Part shown: positions 1 through 6,193 of the stretch, piece by piece | Position numbering within the stretch: the first letter of the stretch is position 1 | Layout: each line of letters starts with the position of its first letter | From: Methanomicrobiales archaeon | GTDB taxonomy: Archaea > Halobacteriota > Methanomicrobia > Methanomicrobiales > Methanoculleaceae | Reading direction: 5' to 3' | Assembly: GCA_012510295.1 (NCBI GenBank) | Contig: JAAZID010000006.1 | Coordinates: 1 to 6,193 of the forward strand | DNA: 6,193 nucleotides | Made by a program: the position numbers and the translations under genes | Notes under the pieces: model-generated | Told to the model about the DNA's origin: nothing | Seen by the model: only the letters and a program-made list of their open reading frames with translations | Database searches by the model: none

Positions 1-209
1 ACGAGATCCCGGCGACGGCGGAGGCAAAGGAGAACCTCGGCCGGGAGATCGTGGCAAACATCGTCATGATGGGCGCCCTCGTGGCCATAACAGGGGTCGT
101 GAGCCGGGAGGCTATCGAGCGCGCGGTTCTCGACAGCGTCCCGAAGGGCACCGAGAGCCTGAACACAAGAGCGCTGAAACGCGGATTTGAACTCGGAGAA
201 CAAGCATGA
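1..209 (+). CDS. korC: 2-oxoglutarate:ferredoxin oxidoreductase, gamma subunit (3' end only)
   Basis: Only the last 68 codons are present; the first complete codon is at base 3 and the TGA stop is at 207-209. The visible part begins EIPATAEAKENLGREIVANI and ends in TRALKRGFELGEQA. It has the pattern of the C-terminus of gamma subunits of 2-oxoacid:acceptor oxidoreductases: a small hydrophobic helix (IVMMGALVAITGVV), then a helix starting SREAIERAV, then a VPKGTESLNTRAL segment. In this family the gamma subunit works with the alpha, beta and delta chains in CoA- and thiamine-diphosphate-dependent interconversion of 2-oxoglutarate and succinyl-CoA, using ferredoxin, in the cytoplasm. The choice of 2-oxoglutarate rather than another 2-oxoacid is inferred from the directly following sucCD genes. 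The stop overlaps the sucC start as ATGA. The 5' part of the gene lies outside the window. Confidence 0.78.
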   Translation, partial: EIPATAEAKENLGREIVANIVMMGALVAITGVVSREAIERAVLDSVPKGTESLNTRALKRGFELGEQA

Positions 210-1291
210 AACTACTGGAATACGAGGCAAAAGAGGTCTTTTCGAAGTACGGCATTCCGGTCCCGAAGGGGGTCTTAATACGGGCACCGGAAGAGATCGC
301 GGCACACCTGCCGGAGATCGGCGATGCCCTGGTGTTAAAGGCACAGGTGGACGTCGGTGGCCGGGGGAAGGCCGGCGGCGTCCTCTTTGCCGATGGCGCG
401 ACGGCGGTCGAGACCGCACGGGACCTCTTTTCCCGCGATATCAGGGGTGTTCCGGTCGGGAGCGTTCTCGTCGAGGAGAAGCTCGCGATCGAGCACGAGT
501 ACTACGTCAGCATCGCCGTCGACCGGTCGAGCAGGCAGCCGGTGATCCTCTTTGCCGATGCGGGCGGGGTTGATATCGAGAGCGCTGCACTCGCCGACGA
601 GTCGGCCGTCCGGAGAGTCATCGTATCCCCGCTCCTCCACGACATCCCGCCGTTTCTCATGCGCGAGCTCCTCGGGGACGCCCCGAAGGAACTTGCGCCC
701 GCGATAAACCGCCTCTACCATGTCTTCCGGGAGAAGGATGCCATGCTCGCCGAGATAAACCCGCTCGTGACGACGCCGCGTGGGGTCTATGCGGCCGATG
801 CAAAGCTCATAATCGACGACAACGCCCTCGCCCGCCAGGGGATAGCGGTCAACCGCGACCTCTCGGAGCGTGAGCGTGAAGCGGAGAAGCACGGGTTCTC
901 CTACGTGGAGCTGGGCGGGAGCATCGGGGTCATAGGAAACGGTGCCGGCCTCACGATGTCGACGCTCGACCTGATCGAGTTCTACCATGGCCGGGCGGCA
1001 AACTTCCTCGACGTCGGGGGCGGCGCTGACCAGGAACGGGTTATGCACGCCGTGAAACTCGTCGCGAGTATGCCCGGCGTGAACGTGATCGTGGTCAACC
1101 TCCTCGGGGGTATCACCCGGTGCGATGAGGTGGCAAAGGGGATCATCGCCGCCGACGTCCCGCCGAAGGTCATCGTCAGGATGGCCGGGACGAACGAGGA
1201 GGAAGGGCGCGAGCTCCTCGCAGAGCACGGCTACCGGATGCTTGGGAGCATGGATGCGGCTATCAGGGCGGCGATGGAGGTGTCGGCATGA
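206..1291 (+). CDS. sucC: Succinyl-CoA synthetase (succinate--CoA ligase), beta subunit
   Basis: This is the beta subunit of the cytoplasmic enzyme that interconverts succinate + CoA + NTP and succinyl-CoA + NDP + Pi. The 361-residue protein is full length for an archaeal homologue and a little shorter than E. coli SucC (388). The N-terminal ATP-grasp domain begins MKLLEYEAKEVFSKYGIPVP, with the nucleotide-binding loop KAQVDVGGRGKAGGV at 45-59 and AEINPLV near 182-188. The C-terminal ligase domain has GNGAGLTMSTLDLI (244-257), ANFLDVGGGA (265-274) and NLLGGITRCDEVAKGI (298-313). The ATG at 206 is preceded by GGAG at 195-198 with a 7-base spacer and overlaps the korC stop. Linkage to korC suggests it feeds succinyl-CoA to reductive carboxylation, making 2-oxoglutarate. 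ATP versus GTP preference cannot be read from the sequence. Confidence 0.96.
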   Translation: MKLLEYEAKEVFSKYGIPVPKGVLIRAPEEIAAHLPEIGDALVLKAQVDVGGRGKAGGVLFADGATAVETARDLFSRDIRGVPVGSVLVEEKLAIEHEYYVSIAVDRSSRQPVILFADAGGVDIESAALADESAVRRVIVSPLLHDIPPFLMRELLGDAPKELAPAINRLYHVFREKDAMLAEINPLVTTPRGVYAADAKLIIDDNALARQGIAVNRDLSEREREAEKHGFSYVELGGSIGVIGNGAGLTMSTLDLIEFYHGRAANFLDVGGGADQERVMHAVKLVASMPGVNVIVVNLLGGITRCDEVAKGIIAADVPPKVIVRMAGTNEEEGRELLAEHGYRMLGSMDAAIRAAMEVSA

Positions 1292-2154
1292 TATACGCTG
1301 ACAAAAGTGTCGGGGTGATCGTGCAGAACATCACCGGGAGGCAGGGCCGGTTCCACACGGAACTGATGAACGACTACGCGCGCGAGGTCGGCGGCCGGGG
1401 TGTCGTCGCCGGTGCTGCGCCGGGGAAGGGCGGGCAGGAGGTCCACGGCGTCCCGGTCTACAACACGGTGCGGGAAGCCCTCCGGGAGCATGACGCGACC
1501 GCGAGCGTCATATTCGTCCCGGCAATGGCCGCCGCCGATGCGGTCATGGAGGCAGCCCATGCCGGGATCGAACTTGCGGTCGTCATCACCGAGCATATAC
1601 CGGTCCACGACACCATGAAAGCGGTCGCCTACGCAGAGCTCCATGACTGCACGGTCATCGGCCCGAACTCCCCCGGGCTCCTCTCGCCGGGCGAGTGCAA
1701 GCTCGGTATCATGCCGGCCCACCTCGCCACCCGGGGAGGGGTCGGTGTCATATCCCGGAGCGGCACACTCACCTACGAGGTGGTCGATGAGCTCACCCGC
1801 GCCGGCATCGGCCAGAGCACGATCGTCGGGATCGGCGGCGACCCGGTGATCGGGCAGACGTTTGTGGATGCGCTCGCAGAGTTTGAGGATGACCCCTGGA
1901 CAGAGGCTGTCGTCATCATCGGTGAGGTGGGAGGAAACCTTGAGGAGGAGGGTATCCGGTCGACCGACCTCCCGGTCGTCGCCTACATAGCCGGCGTGAG
2001 CGCTCCGCCGGAGAAACGGATGGGCCACGCCGGCGCTATCATCGAGGGGGGTGAAGGCGATGCGCGATCAAAGATCCGGCGCATATCCGCCCTCGATGTC
2101 CTGGTCGCGTCCCGGCCATCGGAGATACCAGAGCTGATCCGCGGAGTGCTATGA
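1288..2154 (+). CDS. sucD: Succinyl-CoA synthetase, alpha subunit
   Basis: This is the alpha subunit, which binds CoA and carries the phosphohistidine intermediate. The 288 residues match the usual family length. The N-terminal CoA-binding Rossmann domain contains [14 protein letters not shown] (14-27) and [19 protein letters not shown] (42-60). [19 protein letters not shown] (125-143) and [11 protein letters not shown] (155-165) follow. The active-site histidine lies in [10 protein letters not shown] as His247, equivalent to E. coli His246. The nearby catalytic-pocket glutamate motif is GEVGG (212-216), where E. coli has GEIGG. The start is well defined: a strong Shine-Dalgarno GGAGGTG (1276-1282) sits 5 bases before ATG 1288, which overlaps the sucC stop as ATGA. 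The alpha-beta order with overlap fits stoichiometric synthesis of the heteromeric enzyme. No key residue appears to be missing. Confidence 0.97.
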   Translation: MIYADKSVGVIVQNITGRQGRFHTELMNDYAREVGGRGVVAGAAPGKGGQEVHGVPVYNTVREALREHDATASVIFVPAMAAADAVMEAAHAGIELAVVITEHIPVHDTMKAVAYAELHDCTVIGPNSPGLLSPGECKLGIMPAHLATRGGVGVISRSGTLTYEVVDELTRAGIGQSTIVGIGGDPVIGQTFVDALAEFEDDPWTEAVVIIGEVGGNLEEEGIRSTDLPVVAYIAGVSAPPEKRMGHAGAIIEGGEGDARSKIRRISALDVLVASRPSEIPELIRGVL

Positions 2155-2963
2155 ACGACGACCTGATGCTCGCCACCGCCTGTGATGTGGCAGCGAAGAT
2201 CGGCGCCCGGGCGGTCGTCTCGTTCGTCGACCTGGCCCAGGTTCCTCCGGGCGCGCCCGATATCCCGATCATCAGGGTGCAGGAGCTCCAGCTCGACGTC
2301 TTAAAGGATCTCACCATGCACGACATCCTGGAGGTGAGCGAACGGCACATGATGGATGCCGCTATCCACATCTACCTCAGGCGGAACCTGGAGAGCGGCC
2401 TCGTCGTCGGGGTCTTCCCCTACGCCATCATCGTATACGACATCGCGGAGGGGAGAAACTTCATCAGCCTCAAGGATTTCTCCGATATCGTCCCCCGTGA
2501 GGTTCTCCACGCGGTCCTCACACTGGCCCTTGAGATCGCGGTCGAGGGCCGGGAGGGGAGGTCCATCGGCACCGCGTTCATCATCGGGGATCCTGAAGAG
2601 ATCTTTGCCCACTCCCACCAGGCGATCTTAAACCCCTACCAGGGGCAACCGGCTGCCCTCCGGGACATCAAGAACAAGAACAACTGGGAGAGTGTAAAAG
2701 AGTTCGCCCAGCTCGATGGCGTCTTCGTCATCGACAAGACCGGAGAGATACGATCGGCAGGGCGCTACCTGGACGTCACCGGACGGGGTATATCCCTCCC
2801 CTCGGGCCTCGGGGGGAGGCATCGCGCAACCGCATCCATCACCTACGAGACACCCTCTATCGGTATAACGGTCTCGGAGAGTGGAGGTATGGTGCGGGTC
2901 TTTCGGGACGGTATATGCAAAATCAGCATCCGATCCGACATCCGCATAAGAAGTGACGGTTAG
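2151..2963 (+). CDS. dacZ: Archaeal diadenylate cyclase (c-di-AMP synthase, DacZ type)
   Basis: A 270-residue protein whose C-terminal half matches the DAC (DisA_N) domain, which condenses two ATP into cyclic di-AMP. Visible hallmarks are QLDGVFVIDKTGEIRSAGRYL (187-207, written here across two motifs: DGV at 189-191, then GRYL), LPSGLGGRHRATASIT with RHR at 223-225, and VSESGGMVRVF (241-251). The 34-residue DG-to-RHR spacing is close to that of bacterial DisA. The first motif is DGV rather than the usual DGA. The N-terminal part (ATACDVAAKIGARAVVSFVD) resembles the pyruvate kinase C-terminal-like alpha/beta domain known in archaeal DacZ. No membrane segment or signal peptide is seen, so it should be cytoplasmic. 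ATG 2151 overlaps the sucD stop, with GGAG at 2143-2146. In archaea c-di-AMP is tied to osmotic and potassium balance; the role here is inferred from the family. Confidence 0.88.
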   Translation: MNDDLMLATACDVAAKIGARAVVSFVDLAQVPPGAPDIPIIRVQELQLDVLKDLTMHDILEVSERHMMDAAIHIYLRRNLESGLVVGVFPYAIIVYDIAEGRNFISLKDFSDIVPREVLHAVLTLALEIAVEGREGRSIGTAFIIGDPEEIFAHSHQAILNPYQGQPAALRDIKNKNNWESVKEFAQLDGVFVIDKTGEIRSAGRYLDVTGRGISLPSGLGGRHRATASITYETPSIGITVSESGGMVRVFRDGICKISIRSDIRIRSDG

Positions 2964-2969
2964 AAATAG

Positions 2970-2976
2970 TTATATG
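2970..2976 (+). promoter_or_regulatory. Probable archaeal TATA box for the mat-his unit
   Basis: TTATATG lies in the only AT-rich gap of the window, just after the dacZ stop, and is preceded by the purine- and A-rich GAAATAG (2963-2969), which could act as a BRE. Archaeal transcription usually starts about 25 bases downstream of the TATA centre, here near 2998-3001. That would give a leader of roughly 22-25 bases containing the mat ribosome binding site. A second TATA-like stretch, TTTTATAATAA (2992-3002), could serve instead, but it would place the start at about the mat ATG and has no purine-rich BRE. Confidence 0.5.
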
Positions 2977-3012
2977 AATTGCAGTCATTTCTTTTATAAT
3001 AATTAGAACTAC

Positions 3013-3017
3013 GGTGG
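3013..3017 (+). promoter_or_regulatory. Ribosome binding site that decides the mat start
   Basis: GGTGG matches part of the archaeal Shine-Dalgarno consensus (GGAGGTGATCC) and lies 5 bases before ATG 3023. It overlaps the competing in-frame GTG at 3014, which has no such site upstream. This favours the ATG, and the resulting N-terminus MTRNISVE fits the archaeal family. Confidence 0.6.
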
Positions 3018-3022
3018 ATTTG

Positions 3023-4225
3023 ATGACCAGGAACATCAGTGTAGAAAGGCTTGACCAGATCCCGATCGAGCGGCAGCGGGTCGAACTGGTGGAGCGAAAG
3101 TGCCTCGGACACCCCGACAGCCTCGCGGATGGTATTGCAGAATCGATCAGCCGGGCGCTCAGCAGGGCATACCTGGAGGAGTGCGGCACCGTCCTGCACC
3201 ACAACACCGACCAGGGTGAGGTCGTGGCAGGGGAGTCTATCCCGAAGTTCGGCGGTGGCAGGATAACAAAACCGATCTACTTCCTCATATCCGGCAGGGC
3301 AACCAAGGCCTTCGACGGTGTGAACATCCCGGCGGATGCGATCGCCGTCGAGGCGGCGCGGGATTACGTCAGGACGATCCTCCCCACCATCAACATGGAC
3401 CGCGACATAATCGTCGACTGCCGGATGGGGGCGGGGTCGACCGATCTCTGCGATGTCTTCCAGTCCTCTTCGGGAAAAATCCCGAGGGCGAACGACACGT
3501 CGTTCGGCGTCGGGCATGCGCCGTTCAGTGAGGCTGAGAGCATAACAAAAGGTGTCTCCGCGTTCATCGATGAGAAACTCCGGCCCCGGTACCCGGCTAT
3601 CGGCCAGGACTGCAAGATCATGTGCCTGCGCGACGGCGACACCTTCACCCTCACCATCGCGATGGCGTTTGTGGACAGCTACTGTTCAGGCATCACCGAG
3701 TATATCGAGCAGAAGCGCGTCCTGACCGAAGAGATTACAGCGGTCGCAAAGAGGTTCACGAAGAGGAACGTCAACGTCGCTATCAACACCGCCGACGACC
3801 TCAATTGCGCAAGCGTCTTTTTGACGGTCTCGGGAACTTCGGCCGAGATGGGCGACGATGGGTCGGTCGGTCGCGGAAACCGCGCAAACGGGCTGATCAC
3901 CCCGAACCGCCCCATGAGTATGGAGGCGACGAGCGGCAAAAACCCGGTCAACCATATCGGCAAGATCTATAACCTCCTCGCGACCCGGATAGCACAGGAC
4001 TGTGTCGCCGGGGTCGATGGGATCGAGGAGATATACATCCGTATGCTCTCCCAGATCGGCTACCCGATCGACCAGCCCCACGTGGCAAGCGCCCAGATCC
4101 TCACAAAACCCGGCGCAGACATCGTGTCCATCAAACCCGATGTCGAAGGGATCATCGATGGATGGTTGGAAGAGATCACCACCGTCACCGAGAAGGTCAT
4201 CAGGGGAGAACTCTCCACCTTCTGA
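3023..4225 (+). CDS. mat: S-adenosylmethionine synthetase, archaeal type
   Basis: Methionine adenosyltransferase, which makes S-adenosylmethionine from ATP and methionine in the cytoplasm. From ATG 3023 it is 400 residues, the usual size of the archaeal family, which is highly diverged from bacterial MetK. Recognisable blocks are [18 protein letters not shown] (23-40), [15 protein letters not shown] (56-70), [15 protein letters not shown] (156-170), [20 protein letters not shown] (271-290) and [19 protein letters not shown] (299-317). The alternative GTG at 3014 would add only VDL and lacks a good ribosome binding site. The first block reads KCLGHPDS where many archaeal homologues have KGIGHPDS, so a Cys replaces Gly. 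It is the first gene of the second unit, behind its own apparent promoter, and is followed closely by hisG. Identity is clear from several long conserved blocks. Confidence 0.97.
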   Translation: MTRNISVERLDQIPIERQRVELVERKCLGHPDSLADGIAESISRALSRAYLEECGTVLHHNTDQGEVVAGESIPKFGGGRITKPIYFLISGRATKAFDGVNIPADAIAVEAARDYVRTILPTINMDRDIIVDCRMGAGSTDLCDVFQSSSGKIPRANDTSFGVGHAPFSEAESITKGVSAFIDEKLRPRYPAIGQDCKIMCLRDGDTFTLTIAMAFVDSYCSGITEYIEQKRVLTEEITAVAKRFTKRNVNVAINTADDLNCASVFLTVSGTSAEMGDDGSVGRGNRANGLITPNRPMSMEATSGKNPVNHIGKIYNLLATRIAQDCVAGVDGIEEIYIRMLSQIGYPIDQPHVASAQILTKPGADIVSIKPDVEGIIDGWLEEITTVTEKVIRGELSTF

Positions 4226-4239
4226 TGAGTAACTTATGA
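4225..4239 (+). other. Four-codon mini-ORF bridging mat and hisG
   Basis: ATG AGT AAC TTA TGA encodes MSNL. Its ATG overlaps the last base of the mat stop (TGATG), and its TGA overlaps the hisG start (ATGA). It has no good Shine-Dalgarno site of its own. It could relay terminating ribosomes from mat to hisG, or it may be chance in a tight junction. Confidence 0.3.
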
Positions 4240-5129
4240 GCAGACCACCATTCCGGGAGCGGGAGTCCGGGATCGTCCGCCTCGCCATCCCGAATAAAGG
4301 CAGGATCTCCGGCCCCGTCAACGACCTGATCGAGAAGAGCGGGATTCGTCTCATCAACGGCGGTGAGCGGAGACTCATCGCCCGGACCCGCGACCCGAAC
4401 GTGGAGATACTCTTTGCCCGACCGATCGATATACCGGAGTATGTGGCGAGCGGCGTCGCCGACCTCGGTATCACCGGGCGGGATATGGTCATGGAACGGG
4501 GCTCTGCGGTCGAACAGATCCTCGACCTCCAGATAGGCAGTGCAACGCTCGTCGTCGCCGTGCCGGAGGAGTCGGATATCGAGACCGTCGCGGACCTCGA
4601 TGGTGCGAAGGTGGCGACCGAGTTCCCATCGATCACGCGATCGTTCTTCGAGGAGCACGGACTCACCATCATGATCGTGACCGTGGGCGGGGCGTGTGAG
4701 GTGACGCCGCACCTCGGGATCGCTGACGCCATCGTCGACCTCTCATCATCGGGGACGACGCTCCGGACGAATCATCTCCGCGTCATTGAGGAGGTTCTCA
4801 CATCCACGACGATCCTGGTGGCGAACGCGAGCGCTCTTGCGAACAAGAGGGAGAAGATCGATGAACTCGTCCTCGCCCTTGAGAGCGTCATCAGGGCAAA
4901 GGGTGAGTGCTACCTGATGATGAACGTCCACCGGGGCGCCCTTGCGGATGTGCGCGAGGTTCTCCCCGGCCTCTCCGGGCCGACGGTGATGGATGTGGCA
5001 TCCGATGAGAACCTGGTCGCCGTTCACGCGGTCGTGAAAGAGGACCGGGTCTACCAGCTGATCAACCAGCTGAAGCTGGCCGGCGCAAAAGACATATTAG
5101 TTATGCCTATTGAACGGATTATACGCTGA
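4236..5129 (+). CDS. hisG: ATP phosphoribosyltransferase, long form
   Basis: First and committed step of histidine biosynthesis: ATP + PRPP to phosphoribosyl-ATP, in the cytoplasm. The 297-residue protein is the long form. Its catalytic part contains [10 protein letters not shown] (15-24), [11 protein letters not shown] (73-83) and the PRPP-binding block [16 protein letters not shown] (164-179). The HisG_C regulatory domain follows at about 222-297 and ends [17 protein letters not shown]. In this family the C-terminal domain mediates histidine feedback inhibition, so no HisZ partner is needed. About 12 residues ([12 protein letters not shown]) precede the usual N-terminus. No closer ATG, GTG or TTG exists in frame, and a TAA at 4230-4232 bars any upstream start. 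There is only a weak GATGAG (4224-4229) as ribosome binding site. The gene lies 10 bases after mat and 5 before hisA. Confidence 0.96.
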   Translation: MSRPPFRERESGIVRLAIPNKGRISGPVNDLIEKSGIRLINGGERRLIARTRDPNVEILFARPIDIPEYVASGVADLGITGRDMVMERGSAVEQILDLQIGSATLVVAVPEESDIETVADLDGAKVATEFPSITRSFFEEHGLTIMIVTVGGACEVTPHLGIADAIVDLSSSGTTLRTNHLRVIEEVLTSTTILVANASALANKREKIDELVLALESVIRAKGECYLMMNVHRGALADVREVLPGLSGPTVMDVASDENLVAVHAVVKEDRVYQLINQLKLAGAKDILVMPIERIIR

Positions 5130-5134
5130 GGAAC

Positions 5135-5854
5135 ATGGAGATCTATCCTGCAGTCGATATCCTGGACGGCCGGTGCGTGCAGCTCGTGCAGGGCCGGCCT
5201 GAGGCAGCGACGGTCTACGGTGACCCGGATGACTGGGCGCGCCGGTGGCTTGAGGAAGGTGCGGACGGTATTCACATCGTCAACCTCGATGGAGCGTTTG
5301 GCCGTGCGCAGAAAAACGCCGACCTGATCCGGGCGTTCATCCGTGATACAAACGCATTTGTCGAGCTCGGGGGCGGCATCAGGAGCGTGGAGGACGCCGC
5401 CGGGTGGCTCGATACCGGCGTCGACCGTGTGATCCTCTCGACCCTGGCGGTCAGGGAGCCGGAGACGATCCGGGTGCTTGTCAGGGAGTTCGGGACCGAG
5501 CGGGTGATGGCGGGGATCGATGCCCGGGGGGGCGAGGTGATGATCGAGGGGTGGGAGCGCCCTGCGGGGAGCTACCTCACCTGGGCGGATCGGTTCGCAA
5601 GCCTCGGCGCGGGATCCCTTCTCTACACGAACGTGGATGTGGAAGGGCTCCAGCAGGGGATCGCACTCGCCCCGGTGGAGGCTCTCCTCTCCCGGGCGAA
5701 TGTCCCGGTCGTGGTATCAGGTGGTATATCGAGCGTGGAGGACATATGGGCGCTCCGGAGCCTCGGGGCGGCGGGTGCGGTCCCCGGCTCAGCGCTCTAT
5801 GCCGGCATCATCAGGCTCTCGGATCTCCTGGAGGCGGCGCATGCGGACGAGTGA
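5135..5854 (+). CDS. hisA: ProFAR isomerase (HisA)
   Basis: Phosphoribosylformimino-5-aminoimidazole carboxamide ribotide isomerase, the Amadori-rearrangement step of histidine biosynthesis, a cytoplasmic TIM barrel. The 239 residues match the family length. The start [20 protein letters not shown] carries the catalytic Asp8. The second catalytic Asp is at 129 in MAGIDARGG. The phosphate-binding half-barrel motifs are ELGGGIRS (77-84) and [12 protein letters not shown] (193-204), followed by [14 protein letters not shown]. The loop [12 protein letters not shown] (164-175) has Glu170 where HisA/HisF proteins often carry Asp in a DGT motif. Methylobacter-like or actinobacterial PriA function is not suggested. 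The gene starts 5 bases after hisG, with GAGG (5128-5131) overlapping the hisG stop and only a 3-base spacer. Its 3' end overlaps hisB by 14 bases. Confidence 0.96.
   Translation: MEIYPAVDILDGRCVQLVQGRPEAATVYGDPDDWARRWLEEGADGIHIVNLDGAFGRAQKNADLIRAFIRDTNAFVELGGGIRSVEDAAGWLDTGVDRVILSTLAVREPETIRVLVREFGTERVMAGIDARGGEVMIEGWERPAGSYLTWADRFASLGAGSLLYTNVDVEGLQQGIALAPVEALLSRANVPVVVSGGISSVEDIWALRSLGAAGAVPGSALYAGIIRLSDLLEAAHADE
5830..5834 (+). promoter_or_regulatory. Ribosome binding site for hisB inside hisA
   Basis: GGAGG lies 6 bases before ATG 5841, within the coding sequence of the hisA C-terminus. It is one of the strongest Shine-Dalgarno sites in the window and supports the start of hisB 14 bases before the end of hisA. 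Confidence 0.75.
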
Positions 5855-6193
5855 GATCCACCGCACCACGAGGGAGACCGACATCAGCCTCTCCATCGAC
5901 CTCGACGGCACCGGGGCCGGGGCCATTGAGACCGGCATACCGTTCTTCGATCACATGCTCACGTCATTTTCCCGGCACGGCAGGATAGATCTCTCCATCC
6001 AGGCGACCGGTGACCTTGAGGTGGACACCCACCACACCATTGAGGATATCGGGATCGTCCTCGGGACAGCCATTGCTGAGGCGGTCGGTGACGGGAGAGG
6101 GATCACCCGGTTTGCCGACGTCGCGGTCCCGATGGACGAGGCACTCGCCCGGGTGGCGATCGATCTGGGCGGGCGGGGCTACCTGGTCTTTGA
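5841..6193 (+). CDS. hisB: Imidazoleglycerol-phosphate dehydratase (5' part)
   Basis: This gene runs off the right edge with no stop. 117 complete codons are visible, about 60% of a typical monofunctional enzyme of 190-200 residues. The protein starts [20 protein letters not shown]. It carries the metal-binding and catalytic signatures of the family: GIPFFDHML (32-40), [11 protein letters not shown] (62-72) and MDEAL (98-102). The enzyme removes water from imidazoleglycerol phosphate to give imidazoleacetol phosphate, a manganese-dependent step of histidine biosynthesis in the cytoplasm. No N-terminal phosphatase domain is present, so this is not the bifunctional E. coli-type HisB. ATG 5841 is supported by GGAGG 6 bases upstream and by the immediate start of conserved sequence. 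It overlaps hisA by 14 bases in another frame, which suggests coupled translation. Whether further his genes follow cannot be seen. Confidence 0.95.
   Translation, partial: MRTSEIHRTTRETDISLSIDLDGTGAGAIETGIPFFDHMLTSFSRHGRIDLSIQATGDLEVDTHHTIEDIGIVLGTAIAEAVGDGRGITRFADVAVPMDEALARVAIDLGGRGYLVF

Noticed and set aside
335..1228. A 297-codon open frame on the - strand opposite sucC
   Set aside because: It lies wholly antisense to a clear sucC, its translation is rich in Arg, Asp and Pro with no recognisable motif, and long antisense frames are expected in GC-rich coding DNA.
2928..2960. A small repeated IRSD motif at the DacZ C-terminus
   Set aside because: Two copies of four residues at a poorly conserved tail are too short to call a repeat or a functional element.
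2963..2991. An imperfect inverted repeat (GAAAT ... ATTTC) around the TATA box as an operator
   Set aside because: Only five bases pair cleanly across a 19-base spacer, which is easily expected by chance in AT-rich DNA.
2964..3022. A SAM-responsive riboswitch in front of mat
   Set aside because: The leader is at most a few tens of bases, AT-rich, and has no room for or sign of the stems of known SAM riboswitches.
3014..3022. GTG 3014 as the mat start
   Set aside because: It would add only three residues, has no Shine-Dalgarno site upstream, and would bury the GGTGG site that fits ATG 3023.
3686..4732. A 348-codon - strand open frame opposite mat and hisG
   Set aside because: It crosses the boundary between two solid genes, has low-complexity Ser/Arg/Asp-rich sequence, and shows no family features; it is a shadow frame.
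5404..5988. A 194-codon + strand open frame across the hisA-hisB junction
   Set aside because: Its Gly/Arg/Pro-rich translation is an out-of-frame reading of hisA and hisB, both identified by catalytic motifs in their own frames.

Overview
The window is a compact, GC-rich piece of an archaeal chromosome. It most likely comes from a methanogen of the order Methanomicrobiales, such as Methanoculleus or a relative. This rests on gene content: a 2-oxoglutarate:ferredoxin oxidoreductase subunit next to succinyl-CoA synthetase, an archaeal-type S-adenosylmethionine synthetase, and an archaeal DacZ-type diadenylate cyclase. Archaeal-style TATA signals and Shine-Dalgarno sites of the GGAGGTG type agree. 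The genus is inferred, not proven.

All genes are on the + strand and fall into two apparent transcription units. Unit 1 (1-2963) is the 3' end of korC, then sucC, sucD and dacZ. Each junction is a 4-base ATGA overlap of stop and start, so the four genes look translationally coupled. KorC and SucCD together interconvert succinate, succinyl-CoA and 2-oxoglutarate. In methanogens with an incomplete reductive TCA branch this makes 2-oxoglutarate for glutamate synthesis. DacZ, the predicted c-di-AMP synthase, is the signalling gene at the end of this metabolic operon.

A 59-base AT-rich gap (2964-3022) separates the units and is the only real intergenic space. It carries a likely TATA box and the ribosome binding site of the next gene. 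Unit 2 (3023-6193) is mat (archaeal S-adenosylmethionine synthetase), then hisG (long form, with the C-terminal regulatory domain), hisA and the 5' part of hisB, which runs off the window. Junctions are again tight: a 10-base gap spanned by a four-codon mini-ORF, a 5-base gap, and a 14-base overlap.

Most of the window is well-known central and biosynthetic metabolism. I see no mobile elements, CRISPR arrays, RNA genes or long repeats. The points worth a second look are the coupling of a c-di-AMP synthase to sucCD, the variant DGV motif in that cyclase, the mini-ORF relay between mat and hisG, and the layered signals in the single intergenic gap.
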